This document shows, in pieces, positions 15,902 through 25,964 of a DNA stretch of 64,000 bases. The notes under the pieces were generated by a model. It saw only the letters and a list, made by a program, of their open reading frames with translations, made no database searches and was not told the DNA's origin. Source of the DNA: Bacillota bacterium (GTDB lineage: Bacteria > Bacillota > Clostridia > Lachnospirales > Lachnospiraceae); contig JAEWMB010000047.1 of assembly GCA_023457255.1 (NCBI GenBank), positions 62,001 through 126,000 of the forward strand, read 5' to 3'. The position numbers and the translations under genes were made by a program. Positions within the stretch are counted from its first letter, which is position 1. Each line of letters opens with the position of its first letter.

Positions 15902-18541
15902 TTATTTCATCTGACTTTCTACAACAGACGCTGCCTTAGCAATTGCTGCTTCTATTCCAGAGGGATTCTTTCCACCTGCCTGAGCCATATTCGGACGTCC
16001 GCCGCCGCCGCCGCCAACTAAAACAGCGACTTCTTTTATTAAGTTACCAGCGTGGGCACCTTTTTCCATAGCTCCCTCCGTTGCCATCGCAATTAAATTA
16101 ACTTTATCTGCATTGGCAGAGGCTAAAAGAATAACGCACTCACCTAGTTTTTCTTTTAACTGATCCCCAAGGTTACGAAGTCCGTTCATATCCGCATCCG
16201 TTACCTTAGAAGCTAACAGCTTTATACCCTTTACCTCAACAACCTGATCCATGACATCGCCTAAAGAATTGTTAGCAAGCTTAGCCTTTAGCTTTTCATT
16301 TTCAGATAAAGCAGCTTTTAGCTCCTCTTGTAAGCTTTCTATTCTCTTTCCCAAAGAAGCCGGCTCTGTCTTAGCTGCTTTCGCAGCCTCATGAAGCTCT
16401 TCTTCCATTGTTTTATAGTATTCAAATACTGCGTTTGATGTTATGGCTTCTATACGGCGTACTCCTGCTGCAATACCTGCTTCCGATAAAATCTTAAATA
16501 CAGTGATGGAGCTTGTGTTCTCTACATGGGTACCACCACATAATTCCTTGCTGAAATCACCCATCGATACTACGCGGACACTATCACCATACTTCTCACC
16601 GAATAATGCCATTGCACCACTTTTCTTTGCCTCTTCAACGCTCATTACTTCTGTAACAACCGGCACGTTTTTCGCGATTTCTTCATTTACCATAGCTTCT
16701 ACTTTCGTAATTTCTTCCTTGGTTAATGCTGAGAAATGAGTGAAGTCAAAACGAAGTCTATCACTCGTTACAAAAGAACCCGCCTGCTCTACGTGAGAAC
16801 CAAGTACCTTACGAAGTGCCTTTTGAAGAAGATGTGTTGCACTGTGATTCTTACCAATCGCTTTTCTTCTTTCGGAATCAATGGCAAGTGTTACAGTCTC
16901 TCCAACCTGAAAGCTACCCTTAGTTACGGTACCAACATGCCCAATTTTACCGCCTTTTAACTTGATGGTATCTTCTACTTCAAATTCTGCGTCTTTCGCC
17001 ACAATGACACCGATATCCGCAGTCTGACCACCCATGGTTGGATAAAATGGAGTATCCTCTACAATAATTGTTGCCGTCTGTCCTCCTACTATTTCGTCTG
17101 TTAAATCAGTTTCCGTAGTAAGTACCGTAATTGTAGAAGTATGGCTTATTCTATCATAACCAACAAAGTTTGAAGTAATTGCCGGATCGATTTCATCGTA
17201 AACACTTGCATCGGCTCCCATGTAGTTTGTTACTGCACGTGCACTTCTTGCTGTTTCACGCTGAACCTGCATTGCGTTTTTAAAGCCTTCTTCATCAATG
17301 TGAAAACCTTTTTCTTCTAGGATTTCCTTTGTTAAATCCAATGGGAATCCGTAGGTATCATATAATTTAAATGCATCCTCACCACTTAAGGTCTTAGTTT
17401 TATTAGAAACTAAGACTTCTTCCATCTCAGTTAAGATACTAAGCCCCTGATCAATGGTCTTATTAAACTTTTCTTCTTCAATTGTTAAGACTTTAAGAAT
17501 GTATTCCTTCTTCTCTTCTAGTTCAGGATATCCATCTTTAGACTCTGCAATTACAGTCTTGCTTAACTTAGAAAGGAACTTGCCTTGGATACCTAACAAT
17601 CTTCCATGTCTTGCTGCTCTGCGAAGTAAACGACGCAATACATAGCCTCTTCCTTCGTTTGATGGAATAATACCATCAGAGGTCATAAAAGTTACAGAAC
17701 GAATATGATCTGTAATTAAACGGATGGAAGCATCCTTCTTAGGATCGGCTTTATACTCTGTATTTGACATCTTACATACCTGGTCACGGATTGCTTTCAT
17801 CGTATCGATGTCAAACAAAGTATCCACATCCTGTACAACTACAGCTAAACGTTCAAGCCCCATACCGGTATCAATATTTTTATTCTCTAATTCTTCATAA
17901 TTGCCATTGCCATCGTTATTGAACTGAGTAAATACGTTATTCCAAACTTCGATAAAACGGTCACATTCACATCCTACGGTGCAATCAGGTCTTCCACAAC
18001 CGTACTTTTCACCGCGATCATAATAAATTTCTGAACATGGGCCACAAGGGCCTGCTCCATGCTCCCAGAAGTTATCTGCTTTACCAAAACGGAAGATTCT
18101 CTCTGGAGCAATTCCAATTTCTTTATTCCAGATATCAAATGCTTCCTCATCTTCTAAATAAACAGATGGATATAAACGGTCCCCACTAAGACCAACAACT
18201 TCGGTTAAGAATTCCCAGGACCAGGCAATTGCTTCCTGCTTAAAGTAATCACCAAAAGAGAAGTTACCAAGCATCTCAAAGAAAGTGCCATGTCTTGCTG
18301 TTTTACCGATATTTTCAATATCGCCGGTACGGATACACTTTTGGCAAGTTGTTACACGATTTCTTGGTGGAATCTCCTGTCCTGTAAAGTAAGGCTTTAA
18401 CGGTGCCATACCGGAGTTAATTAATAATAAGCTCTTATCATTTTGTGGCACCAAAGAAAAACTATTCAGCTTTAAATGTCCTTTGCTCTCAAAGAAGTCT
18501 AAGTACATCTTTCTTAACTCATTCACACCATATGCTTTCAT
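15902..18541 (-). CDS. alaS: alanyl-tRNA synthetase
   Basis: An 879-residue class II synthetase charging tRNA-Ala. The catalytic core opens with MKAYGVNELRKMYLDFFESK and contains RNRVTTCQKCIR and RHGTFFEMLGNFSFGDYFK. The editing domain carries KNHSATHLLQKALR (HxxxH zinc motif) and the matching Cys-His segment KELCGGTHVENT. The C-terminal DHHA1 region ends with GGGGGGRPNMAQAGGK. Length and domain order are normal. The ATG follows AGGAGGGCAAACC. A roughly 170-base leader separates it from a consensus promoter. Confidence 0.97.
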   Translation of the reverse strand: MKAYGVNELRKMYLDFFESKGHLKLNSFSLVPQNDKSLLLINSGMAPLKPYFTGQEIPPRNRVTTCQKCIRTGDIENIGKTARHGTFFEMLGNFSFGDYFKQEAIAWSWEFLTEVVGLSGDRLYPSVYLEDEEAFDIWNKEIGIAPERIFRFGKADNFWEHGAGPCGPCSEIYYDRGEKYGCGRPDCTVGCECDRFIEVWNNVFTQFNNDGNGNYEELENKNIDTGMGLERLAVVVQDVDTLFDIDTMKAIRDQVCKMSNTEYKADPKKDASIRLITDHIRSVTFMTSDGIIPSNEGRGYVLRRLLRRAARHGRLLGIQGKFLSKLSKTVIAESKDGYPELEEKKEYILKVLTIEEEKFNKTIDQGLSILTEMEEVLVSNKTKTLSGEDAFKLYDTYGFPLDLTKEILEEKGFHIDEEGFKNAMQVQRETARSARAVTNYMGADASVYDEIDPAITSNFVGYDRISHTSTITVLTTETDLTDEIVGGQTATIIVEDTPFYPTMGGQTADIGVIVAKDAEFEVEDTIKLKGGKIGHVGTVTKGSFQVGETVTLAIDSERRKAIGKNHSATHLLQKALRKVLGSHVEQAGSFVTSDRLRFDFTHFSALTKEEITKVEAMVNEEIAKNVPVVTEVMSVEEAKKSGAMALFGEKYGDSVRVVSMGDFSKELCGGTHVENTSSITVFKILSEAGIAAGVRRIEAITSNAVFEYYKTMEEELHEAAKAAKTEPASLGKRIESLQEELKAALSENEKLKAKLANNSLGDVMDQVVEVKGIKLLASKVTDADMNGLRNLGDQLKEKLGECVILLASANADKVNLIAMATEGAMEKGAHAGNLIKEVAVLVGGGGGGRPNMAQAGGKNPSGIEAAIAKAASVVESQMK

Positions 18542-18719
18542 GGTTTGCCCTCCTGCTAGTTTCTATCTTTTTTAAAATCATTTCTACTTTTATTGTGACT
18601 TACCATCCTTGTCATGAATCAGGTTACCATTCATAACATTCCGGTTAGGATACACAGTCCTATTTCTTTCGTTCAAAAGGCTGTTAATTCAACAACTTTT
18701 AAACGTACACTAATGACTA

Positions 18720-18748
18720 ATTATAAAGATTATACCGTCTTTTGTCAA
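18720..18748 (-). promoter_or_regulatory. consensus SigA promoter of alaS
   Basis: Minus-sense TTGACA (18743-18748), 17-bp spacer, TATAAT (18720-18725); a second overlapping TATAAT lies in the spacer. The leader to alaS is about 170 bases. I see no T-box motif in it, so control of alaS, if any, is by another means. Confidence 0.85.
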
Positions 18749-18795
18749 CTTGAAATCCCCTCTAGGGCAGGGAGAATAACGTAACCTTTAAATCC

Positions 18796-18861
18796 TAAAA
18801 AATAAAAGGCACTGCAGGAGACTCTAAACGATATATCACGCAGAGTCCACCTTGAGTGCCT
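18796..18861 (-). terminator. terminator of the zinc-ribbon gene
   Basis: Outer stem AGGCACT/AGTGCCT with an inner GACTCT/AGAGTC pair, followed in the minus sense by TTTATTTTTT. Confidence 0.75.
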
Positions 18862-18883
18862 AGAATAACTGGTTTTTATATTT

Positions 18884-19090
18884 TTATTTTTCACAGCTTT
18901 CTGTTTGTTTCTTTCTCATTTTCCAATATGCTTTATACTGTCCCCTCTCCTCATCAGAAAGATTTGAGTATGCCACATAGGTAATGTTGCACGGCAATAG
19001 ACTATGACTGCAATGAAGACAATTCGCCTTGCTCCGTTTTGATACCAGTCTAAAATTGTAACAAATTGGACAGATGTAAACTTTTAACAT
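18884..19090 (-). CDS. small zinc-ribbon-like hypothetical protein
   Basis: A 68-residue protein not recognised as a named family. Two Cys pairs, CPIC (about 7-10) and CLHC (about 24-27), have the spacing of a zinc ribbon. A basic segment lies between them and a charged helix (DEERGQYKAYWKMRKKQ) follows. A strong ribosome site (AAAGGAGACATACCC) and a terminator of its own support it as a real monocistronic gene. The partner and role are unknown. Confidence 0.65.
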   Translation of the reverse strand: MLKVYICPICYNFRLVSKRSKANCLHCSHSLLPCNITYVAYSNLSDEERGQYKAYWKMRKKQTESCEK

Positions 19091-19668
19091 GGGTATGTCT
19101 CCTTTCTAACAATACTAAGTATAATAAATATGGTATAATTTGTAAATAACTTTTCGCTATTATTTCCTTTTTCTTTTTTTATCATGCCAGAATTTACTCG
19201 AAAAACAACTTTCTTATCAACAAAAGTAAACTATGATACGATAAACAATACTTACATTGCTAATATATTAATTTCTTCAAGGCTTATACATCCTATTTAT
19301 AACTTCTATGCTATATTGGTTTTAACTGGTATGCATATTTGATTATTATAAATAAAACAAATAACTGAATTTTTCTACTGCTATCTTTGGCTATGATGTA
19401 GCATAAAATAAGCCTTTTCATTGTTTCGGATAAGTTTTTTATCCATAACAACTAAAGGCCTATTTTTCTACAACATTTATTCTGGCAATTCATTTTTTTC
19501 GTTATGTAATACTTTGCTCTTATTATGCCGGCTTAATACCCTTATTTTTAGGTATTTATAGTCTACCCTCAGTTTTACCCTTATGCTCTACCCTTCCTAC
19601 TACCCTTATCTAAGATCGTGAAAGGACTTGAAACACCACCAAACGCCGTCAATCAATAGCTAAGTTAA
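19091..19668. other. AT-rich intergenic stretch
   Basis: About 580 bases without a credible gene. Low-complexity pyrimidine-rich runs on the plus strand (repeats of TACCCTTAT near 19550-19615) are the only structure seen. Confidence 0.6.
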
Positions 19669-19671
19669 AAT

Positions 19672-19720
19672 AAAAAATCTCTGCAATGCTTACAACCACT
19701 GGATTTCAAGCATTTCAGAG
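19672..19720 (-). terminator. terminator of the tRNA-Glu transcript
   Basis: Stem CTCTG-AATGCTT with AAGCATT-CAGAG (one bulge on each side), followed in the minus sense by ATTTTTTATTTT. Confidence 0.85.
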
Positions 19721-19744
19721 CCTTTCATGATTCTTACTTTTCAG

Positions 19745-19816
19745 CAGCTCGTAGGGGAATCGAACCCCTGTTTCCGCCGTGAGAGGGCGGCGTCTTAACC
19801 GCTTGACCAACGAGCC
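19745..19816 (-). tRNA. tRNA-Glu (CTC), copy 1
   Basis: A 72-base cloverleaf without encoded CCA. The acceptor GGCTCGT pairs with ACGAGCT (one G-U pair), the anticodon stem is CCGCC/GGCGG with loop CTCTCAC (anticodon CTC, codon GAG), and the T arm is AGGGG-TTCGATT-CCCCT. Identical to the second copy 68 bases away; both probably share one transcript. Confidence 0.96.
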
Positions 19817-19884
19817 TTACAACATTTTAAATTGTACTATAGATGTTTTAAAAAATCAAGTAGTTTTTTAACTTTTTGATTTAA

Positions 19885-19956
19885 CAGCTCGTAGGGGAAT
19901 CGAACCCCTGTTTCCGCCGTGAGAGGGCGGCGTCTTAACCGCTTGACCAACGAGCC
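19885..19956 (-). tRNA. tRNA-Glu (CTC), copy 2
   Basis: Identical in all 72 bases to the copy at 19745-19816, and promoter-proximal. The same anticodon twice and the sequence identity indicate recent tandem duplication or gene conversion. Confidence 0.96.
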
Positions 19957-19970
19957 TTAGTACGTTACTT

Positions 19971-19999
19971 ATATTACTACATGGAAAAGGAAAAAGCAA
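19971..19999 (-). promoter_or_regulatory. promoter of the tRNA-Glu pair
   Basis: Minus-sense TTGCTT (19994-19999), 17-bp spacer, TAATAT (19971-19976), ending 15 bases before the first tRNA. Confidence 0.7.
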
Positions 20000-20133
20000 G
20001 TTCTTTTTTTGAATTTTTTGATTTTTTTAAATTTTTTATACATTACAGTATCATAATATACAATTTGTGTAAATACCCCCGAATAAATTGACATCACCAG
20101 CAGGCCCTTCGTAAAATTTTCCCCGTCATGACT

Positions 20134-20194
20134 TAAAAATCGTCAGTAGAGCATGTATCATAACTATATCTTTTTATGATAGAACGCTCTACTG
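20134..20194 (-). terminator. polC terminator
   Basis: Perfect 9-bp stem CAGTAGAGC/GCTCTACTG with an inner TATCATA/TATGATA pair, followed in the minus sense by ACGATTTTTAA. It ends the uppS-to-polC transcript. Confidence 0.8.
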
Positions 20195-20216
20195 GTAATT
20201 CAAGATTTGTGACTCC

Positions 20217-23200
20217 TTATGACATAAGAAAATCCATAAGAGAGATCTGATTCGTCATTGGCAAATCTCCCAATAACCCCAAATCACCCATCAGGTCAAC
20301 TACTGTTCCACTGATTTTACATCTTGTTTTAAAATCATCTCTTGATAGGAATTTCCCATCTTTTACAGCTTCCACTACCTGATCTGCGGCCTTATCTCCA
20401 AGACCGTCGATGGTGCTAAGTGCCGGCATTAATTTGTCATCAATTATCTGAAAATGATGTGCCTTCGCCGTATAGATATCAATTGGAACGAAATCATATC
20501 CTCTGGCGTACATCTCCTGTACGATTTTCATATCCTTTAGGGTATCTTCTTCTTTCTTTGTTAATTTTTGTGCCGGGTCATTTGAACTCATACGGCGTTT
20601 ATAATCCGCCATATGATATTCAAGCCGTTCCCTTCCAAGGCACATTAATTCATAGTTAAATGCTGTCGCACGGATACTAAAGTAAGCAGCATAATAAGCA
20701 AGTGGATAATATACTTTAAAATAGGCAATACGAAACGCCATCATTACATATGCACAGGCATGCGCTTTAGGAAACATGTATTTAATACGTTTGCAGGACC
20801 AGATATACCAATCCGGTACTCCATTTGCAATCATTCCTTCCTCCATCTCAGTGGTAAGTCCTTTTCCTTTACGTACACTCTCCATGATTTTAAAAGCAAG
20901 TCCATTTTCAACACCCTGACTCATTAGATATGTCATAATATCGTCACGGGTACAAATCGCTGTAGAAAGAGTACACTTGCCTTCCGCAATGAGTGTTTGA
21001 GTATTGTTTAACCATACGTCCGTACCGTGGGATAGACCTGAAATACGAATCATATCCGAAAAACTCTGTGGCTTGGTATCTCGTAACATCTGCATTACAA
21101 AGTCGGTTCCAAGCTCAGGAAGACCAAGGCTTCCAAGATCACAGCCACCGATGTCATCCGGTGTTATTCCCAGGCTTTTTGTTGACTTAAACAACGAGAT
21201 TACCTTCTGATCATCCATCCGAATTGTCTTTGCATCAATTCCTGTTAAGTCCTCCAGCATACGAATCATGGTCGGATCGTCGTGCCCGAGAATATCCAGT
21301 TTCAGTAAGTTATGGTCAATGGAGTGATAGTCAAAGTGAGTAGTTACAGTCTTTGTTGTCATATCATTTGCCGGACGCTGCACCGGAGTAAAGGAGTAGA
21401 TTTCTTCTCCTAATGGTAAGACGATAATACCGCCGGGATGCTGTCCTGTCGTTCTTCTCACTCCGATACAGCCCTCTACCAGACGATTGATTTCCGCAAC
21501 CCTCTTATGCACACTTTTCTCCTCATAATACTTCATGATATAGCCAAAGGCAGTCTTGTCCGCAAGGGTACCAATCGTACCGGCACGGAAGGTCTGCCCC
21601 TTACCAAAGATAACCTCAGTGTAATCATGAGCTTTACTCTGATACTCTCCGGAGAAATTAAGGTCGATATCCGGTTCTTTATCTCCATTAAAGCCAAGGA
21701 ACGTTTCAAATGGTATATTATGACCGTCCTTCGCCAGCGGGTGCCCGCAAACGGGACAATCACGATCCGGCATGTCGCAGCCGGAACTTGAACCAAACGC
21801 TTTTACTTCCTCTGAATCAAAATCAGAGAAATGGCAATCAGGGCAGTAATAATGGGCAGGGAGCGGATTAACTTCGGTAATACCAGACATCGTGGCTGCA
21901 AAAGAAGAACCGACAGAACCACGGGATCCAACCAGGTAACCATCCTCATTTGACTTCCATACAAGTTTTTGTGCAATGATATACATTACGGCGAAGCCAT
22001 TGTTGATAATCGATTTTAGTTCATGCTCCAATCGGTCGGCTACGATTTTAGGAAGATTTGACCCATACATAGAATGTGCTTTTTCATAACAGATATTTCG
22101 AAGCGTCTTATCCGAATCTTCAATAATCGGAGCACATTTATCCGGGCGTACCGGGGATATTTTTTCTATCCTATCACAGATTTTATTTGTATTTGTTATG
22201 ACAACCTCTTCTGCCTTTTCTTTCCCTAGATAGCTGAATTCCTCTAACATCTCCTCGGTGGTTCTAAAGTAAAGCGGCGCCTGATTATCTGCATCGGAAA
22301 ATCCTTTTGCAGCCATAATAATCCGCCTGTAAACCTCATCCTCAGGATTTAGAAAATGTACGTCACAGGTTGCTACTACCGGCTTATTATATTCTTCACC
22401 TAAGGCTATGATTTTACGATTAATTTCTTTTAAATCCTCTTCTGAGCTTATATCAATCTTTTCACTCTCAATCATAAATTGATTATTTCCCAGAGGTTGT
22501 ATTTCATAATAATCATAGAATTTAGCAAGCCTGATAATCTCCCCTTCGGAAGAATTTCTAAGAAATGCCTGATAAAGTTCCCCTGCTTCACACGCAGAAC
22601 CTATTAACAATCCTTCTCTATACTTTGTCAGTACGGACTTAGGTATCCTTGGACGACGCTGAAAATAATCGATGTGAGAATAGCTGACCATTCGATAAAG
22701 ATTTACTCTGCCGATATCATTCTGACACAGGATAATTGCATGGTAGGTAGGCATCTTCTTAATGACATCTGCCGAAACCTCTTCTGCTTTATTCATCTGT
22801 GCTAAAGTTTCTATGCCGCGTTCCCGGAGCATGTTCAAAAACTTCAAATAGATTTCTGCCGTGCATCCGGCATCATCTACCGCACGATGATGATTTTCCA
22901 AAGAGATATTTAGTGCCTTTGCTACGGTATCTAACTTAAAATTATTTAAGTAGTTTAATAAAATTCTGGCTAATCCCACGGTATCTACCGAGGTTATACT
23001 AAGTGGAATATTTAAATATTCTGCCTTCTTCGTAATAAATCCGATATCAAAAGAAGCATTGTGTGCTACCAGATAACAGCCCTCACAGAAACTTAAGAAT
23101 TCCGGCAGTATCTCTTCCACAGTTCCGGCGCCAATTACCATTTCATCCGTAATGCTTGTTAACTTCTGGATTTCATATGGAATTGGCACTTCCGGATTAA

Positions 23201-24788
23201 CAAATGTGGAGAAACGGTCTACAATGGTACCATTTTGTATTTTTACAGCACCAATTTCTATGATCTTATCTTTTACAGAGCTAAAACCGGTTGTCTCAAT
23301 ATCGAAAACAACGCAAGTATCGTCAATGCTTTGCCCACGTTCCCCCTGTACAATCTCCTTCATATCATCTACGACATAGGCTTCCATTCCATAGATAACC
23401 TTGAAGTCCTTCGCACGCTGCATCTTCTCCTCATCATCCCGGTAATCTTTTGGGTTAATTGCATGAGAAGCTTCCGGGAAAGCCTGAACAACTCCATGAT
23501 CGGTAATCGCAACTGCCCTATGCCCCCATTCGAATGCGGTTTTAACAAGTTCTTGTGGGTCTACTACCGCATCCATATCACTCATCCTTGTATGAGCATG
23601 CAATTCTACGCGTTTATTCTCAGACCGGTCAACTCTCTTTTCAATAAAACTAGGTATTCTTTTAATTCCTATAATAGAATTTAGTGTGATTTCACGGCTA
23701 TACGTATCATAAAGTGCCATCCCTTTTAACCGAACGAACATTCCTTTTTTTACCTGACTGCGAACGTCTTCTATCTCCTCTGCCCGGACAAAGATTTTTG
23801 CTGAAATTGTATCTGTGAAGTCAGTTACATGAAAAACAAGTAAAAACTTCTCATTTCGCAGCTCTCTTTCTTCTGTGGACAGAATCTTTCCACGGATTAC
23901 AACTTCTCCGATCTCCTCTTGAATATCCTTTATTGGTACAAAATCCCCTTCAAACGGTCTGCCATAAATAATATCCGGATCATCCGGAAGTTTTTTCTTG
24001 TATGCTTTTGCTTTGTCATAAGCACTATTTTTCTTATCCAATGGTGAGAATTTATCTTCTTTTCTCTGCTTCTTCTCTTCCTTTTTCTCAAAAGCTTTCA
24101 GCTCCTGGCTGCTTCCTGTCCTGCCTTTTCCTGTTTGATTATTGCTTTGATGGTTTGAGGAAGATAATTCAAATGGAATCTCTGCACGAATCTCATCGCT
24201 GACTTCACTGCTTGTTTCCATCGACCCGCTTACATTCTGCTTTATGTTCTCTCTTCGTACCTGCGGATATTCCTCTTCTTTTTCTTCCTCTATCCGTTCA
24301 TAAAACTCGAATTGCATCACCGCAGGGATACAAAATCGTTGTTCAAACATAGGTTCTAAAAACGCTTTGATTTCTTCGGATTTCTTTTGATTTAAGAAGG
24401 TATCCGGAAGCTTTAATATCATTTTATTACCGTCAAAGGAAATCTCCGCCATACGCAGAATATTATAATTCATAGCACTACTGTCGTTTAGTTCTTCCAA
24501 AATACTGTCGCAGTGCAGATTCCATAAAGATTCCGGGGTATATTGCGAAGAAAGTTGATAGGTTTCTACCAACTTTACCCGACTCTTGGTGGATGAAAAA
24601 AGTTGCTTTTGTAACTGAAATTCCATCCTTTTAATTTGTTTCCTACTAATAAGATGGGTACTCTGTATGTAGATATGAACATTTCCATTACTCTTCGATA
24701 CCAACGCTTTTAATACGCCGATATCGGAAAACAACTCATGCAACTCTTTTTCTACACTCAGTGTATCAAATACTTCAAAAAATAACAT
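20217..24788 (-). CDS. polC: DNA polymerase III alpha subunit, PolC type
   Basis: A 1523-residue replicative polymerase with built-in proofreading, the form found in low-GC Gram-positives. In order: an N-terminal domain with a long charged linker (about 190-270), an OB-fold segment (VVIRGKILSTEERELRNEKF), a PHP domain opening with VELHAHTRMSDMDAVVDP and interrupted by the DEDD exonuclease (CVVFDIETTGFSSVKDKIIE), then the polymerase core (VGSRGSVGSSFAATMSGI; EPDIDLNFSGEYQ; RRTTGQHPGGIIVLP). The length is slightly above the Bacillus enzyme. A hairpin element and GGGAG precede the ATG. It lies 52 bp after ispG. Confidence 0.97.
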   Translation of the reverse strand: MLFFEVFDTLSVEKELHELFSDIGVLKALVSKSNGNVHIYIQSTHLISRKQIKRMEFQLQKQLFSSTKSRVKLVETYQLSSQYTPESLWNLHCDSILEELNDSSAMNYNILRMAEISFDGNKMILKLPDTFLNQKKSEEIKAFLEPMFEQRFCIPAVMQFEFYERIEEEKEEEYPQVRRENIKQNVSGSMETSSEVSDEIRAEIPFELSSSNHQSNNQTGKGRTGSSQELKAFEKKEEKKQRKEDKFSPLDKKNSAYDKAKAYKKKLPDDPDIIYGRPFEGDFVPIKDIQEEIGEVVIRGKILSTEERELRNEKFLLVFHVTDFTDTISAKIFVRAEEIEDVRSQVKKGMFVRLKGMALYDTYSREITLNSIIGIKRIPSFIEKRVDRSENKRVELHAHTRMSDMDAVVDPQELVKTAFEWGHRAVAITDHGVVQAFPEASHAINPKDYRDDEEKMQRAKDFKVIYGMEAYVVDDMKEIVQGERGQSIDDTCVVFDIETTGFSSVKDKIIEIGAVKIQNGTIVDRFSTFVNPEVPIPYEIQKLTSITDEMVIGAGTVEEILPEFLSFCEGCYLVAHNASFDIGFITKKAEYLNIPLSITSVDTVGLARILLNYLNNFKLDTVAKALNISLENHHRAVDDAGCTAEIYLKFLNMLRERGIETLAQMNKAEEVSADVIKKMPTYHAIILCQNDIGRVNLYRMVSYSHIDYFQRRPRIPKSVLTKYREGLLIGSACEAGELYQAFLRNSSEGEIIRLAKFYDYYEIQPLGNNQFMIESEKIDISSEEDLKEINRKIIALGEEYNKPVVATCDVHFLNPEDEVYRRIIMAAKGFSDADNQAPLYFRTTEEMLEEFSYLGKEKAEEVVITNTNKICDRIEKISPVRPDKCAPIIEDSDKTLRNICYEKAHSMYGSNLPKIVADRLEHELKSIINNGFAVMYIIAQKLVWKSNEDGYLVGSRGSVGSSFAATMSGITEVNPLPAHYYCPDCHFSDFDSEEVKAFGSSSGCDMPDRDCPVCGHPLAKDGHNIPFETFLGFNGDKEPDIDLNFSGEYQSKAHDYTEVIFGKGQTFRAGTIGTLADKTAFGYIMKYYEEKSVHKRVAEINRLVEGCIGVRRTTGQHPGGIIVLPLGEEIYSFTPVQRPANDMTTKTVTTHFDYHSIDHNLLKLDILGHDDPTMIRMLEDLTGIDAKTIRMDDQKVISLFKSTKSLGITPDDIGGCDLGSLGLPELGTDFVMQMLRDTKPQSFSDMIRISGLSHGTDVWLNNTQTLIAEGKCTLSTAICTRDDIMTYLMSQGVENGLAFKIMESVRKGKGLTTEMEEGMIANGVPDWYIWSCKRIKYMFPKAHACAYVMMAFRIAYFKVYYPLAYYAAYFSIRATAFNYELMCLGRERLEYHMADYKRRMSSNDPAQKLTKKEEDTLKDMKIVQEMYARGYDFVPIDIYTAKAHHFQIIDDKLMPALSTIDGLGDKAADQVVEAVKDGKFLSRDDFKTRCKISGTVVDLMGDLGLLGDLPMTNQISLMDFLMS

Positions 24789-24826
24789 AATAACTCCCGT
24801 CTGCGCGCCTTAGCATACATACAAAT
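24789..24826 (-). repeat. 5'-UTR element before polC
   Basis: Transcript-sense TCTTGATTTGTATGTATGCT then AAGGCGCGCAGACGGGAGTT ahead of the polC ATG. It aligns along its length with the dxr element. The stem itself (TGC-TAAG-GCG) is weak. Confidence 0.5.
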
Positions 24827-24840
24827 CAAGAGATTGACTT

Positions 24841-25893
24841 TCACATAAAGCTATCCAATTCCTTCTTAAGCTCTTCTAATAGAGTTTCCTCCGGTACTGT
24901 TCGGATAACTTCTCCTTTTTTAATAATGCAGCCGACGCCATTACCGCCTGCTACGCCAAGGTCTGCTTCCTTTGCCTCTCCCGGACCGTTAACGGCACAT
25001 CCCATAACAGCAACTTTTATATCTAAATCATAACTATTTACTAATTCTTCGACTTGTCTTGCAAGCCCGATTAAATCTATTTGAGTACGACCGCAGGTTG
25101 GGCAGGATACAACTTCCACGCCGCCTTGCCGCAGCTCTAATGTCTTTAATATAATCTTTGCCGACCGAATCTCTTCAAGTGGCCGATCTGTTAAGGAAAC
25201 TCGGATGGTGTCACCAATTCCCTGGTTTAGAATTAAGCCAAGGCCTATAGAAGATTTAATGTTTCCTGCCACGATAGAACCTGACTCGGTAATTCCAACA
25301 TGCAGCGGATAATTTGTCTTTTGTGCAATCAATTCATGTGCTTTTACGCACATAAGCACATTGGAGGACTTGATACTAATTACCAAGTTATCATAGCTTA
25401 ACTTTTCAATAAGATGAACTTTATCAAGCGCACTCTCTACCAAGCCTTCTGCCGTTACATGTCCATACTTCTCTATGATATGTTTTTCTAAAGAACCGGA
25501 GTTTACCCCAACACGGATTGGAATATTACGTTCCTTCGCTACATCAATCACTGCCTTTACCCGTTCTATATCTCCGATGTTGCCCGGATTAATACGAATC
25601 TTATCTGCACCACTCTCCATGGCAGCAATCGCTAATCGATAATCAAAGTGGATATCGGCAACCAGCGGAATATGAATCTTTTTCTTAATTTCCCTAATTG
25701 CTCCTGCTGCTTCCATGGTAGGAACTGCACAGCGAATGATATCACATCCAGCTTCCTCAAGCTCCAAAATCTGATTGACCGTGGAAACGATATCTTCCGT
25801 TTTCGTATTTGTCATGGATTGAATTAAGACTGGATTTCCTCCTCCAATCTGTCGGTTTCCAATGGTAATTATTTTTGTTTTATCGCGATACAT
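24841..25893 (-). CDS. ispG: 4-hydroxy-3-methylbut-2-en-1-yl diphosphate synthase
   Basis: An iron-sulfur enzyme of the MEP isoprenoid pathway, turning MEcPP into HMBPP. The TIM-barrel half has NPVLIQSMTNTKTEDI and RINPGNIG. The C-terminal [4Fe-4S] ligands are the Cys residues of CPTCGRTQ and GCAVNGPGEAKEADLG, with the ligand Glu close by. Length is normal for Firmicutes (350 residues). A GTG at 25917 would add eight residues, but AGAGGATAGT sits just before the ATG at 25893, which I use. It lies between rseP and polC. Confidence 0.96.
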   Translation of the reverse strand: MYRDKTKIITIGNRQIGGGNPVLIQSMTNTKTEDIVSTVNQILELEEAGCDIIRCAVPTMEAAGAIREIKKKIHIPLVADIHFDYRLAIAAMESGADKIRINPGNIGDIERVKAVIDVAKERNIPIRVGVNSGSLEKHIIEKYGHVTAEGLVESALDKVHLIEKLSYDNLVISIKSSNVLMCVKAHELIAQKTNYPLHVGITESGSIVAGNIKSSIGLGLILNQGIGDTIRVSLTDRPLEEIRSAKIILKTLELRQGGVEVVSCPTCGRTQIDLIGLARQVEELVNSYDLDIKVAVMGCAVNGPGEAKEADLGVAGGNGVGCIIKKGEVIRTVPEETLLEELKKELDSFM

Positions 25894-25964
25894 ACTATCC
25901 TCTTTTCTTACTAACACCCAACTATATGACGGTATAATACTTTTTATTATTTTCTGCTCAAATT

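Noticed and set aside
18542..18719. T-box leader for alaS
   Set aside because: No TGGNACCGCG motif or terminator/antiterminator pair in the 170-base leader, unlike leuS.
21533..21796. 87-residue minus-strand frame inside polC
   Set aside because: Lies wholly within the polC coding region in another frame with no supporting signals.
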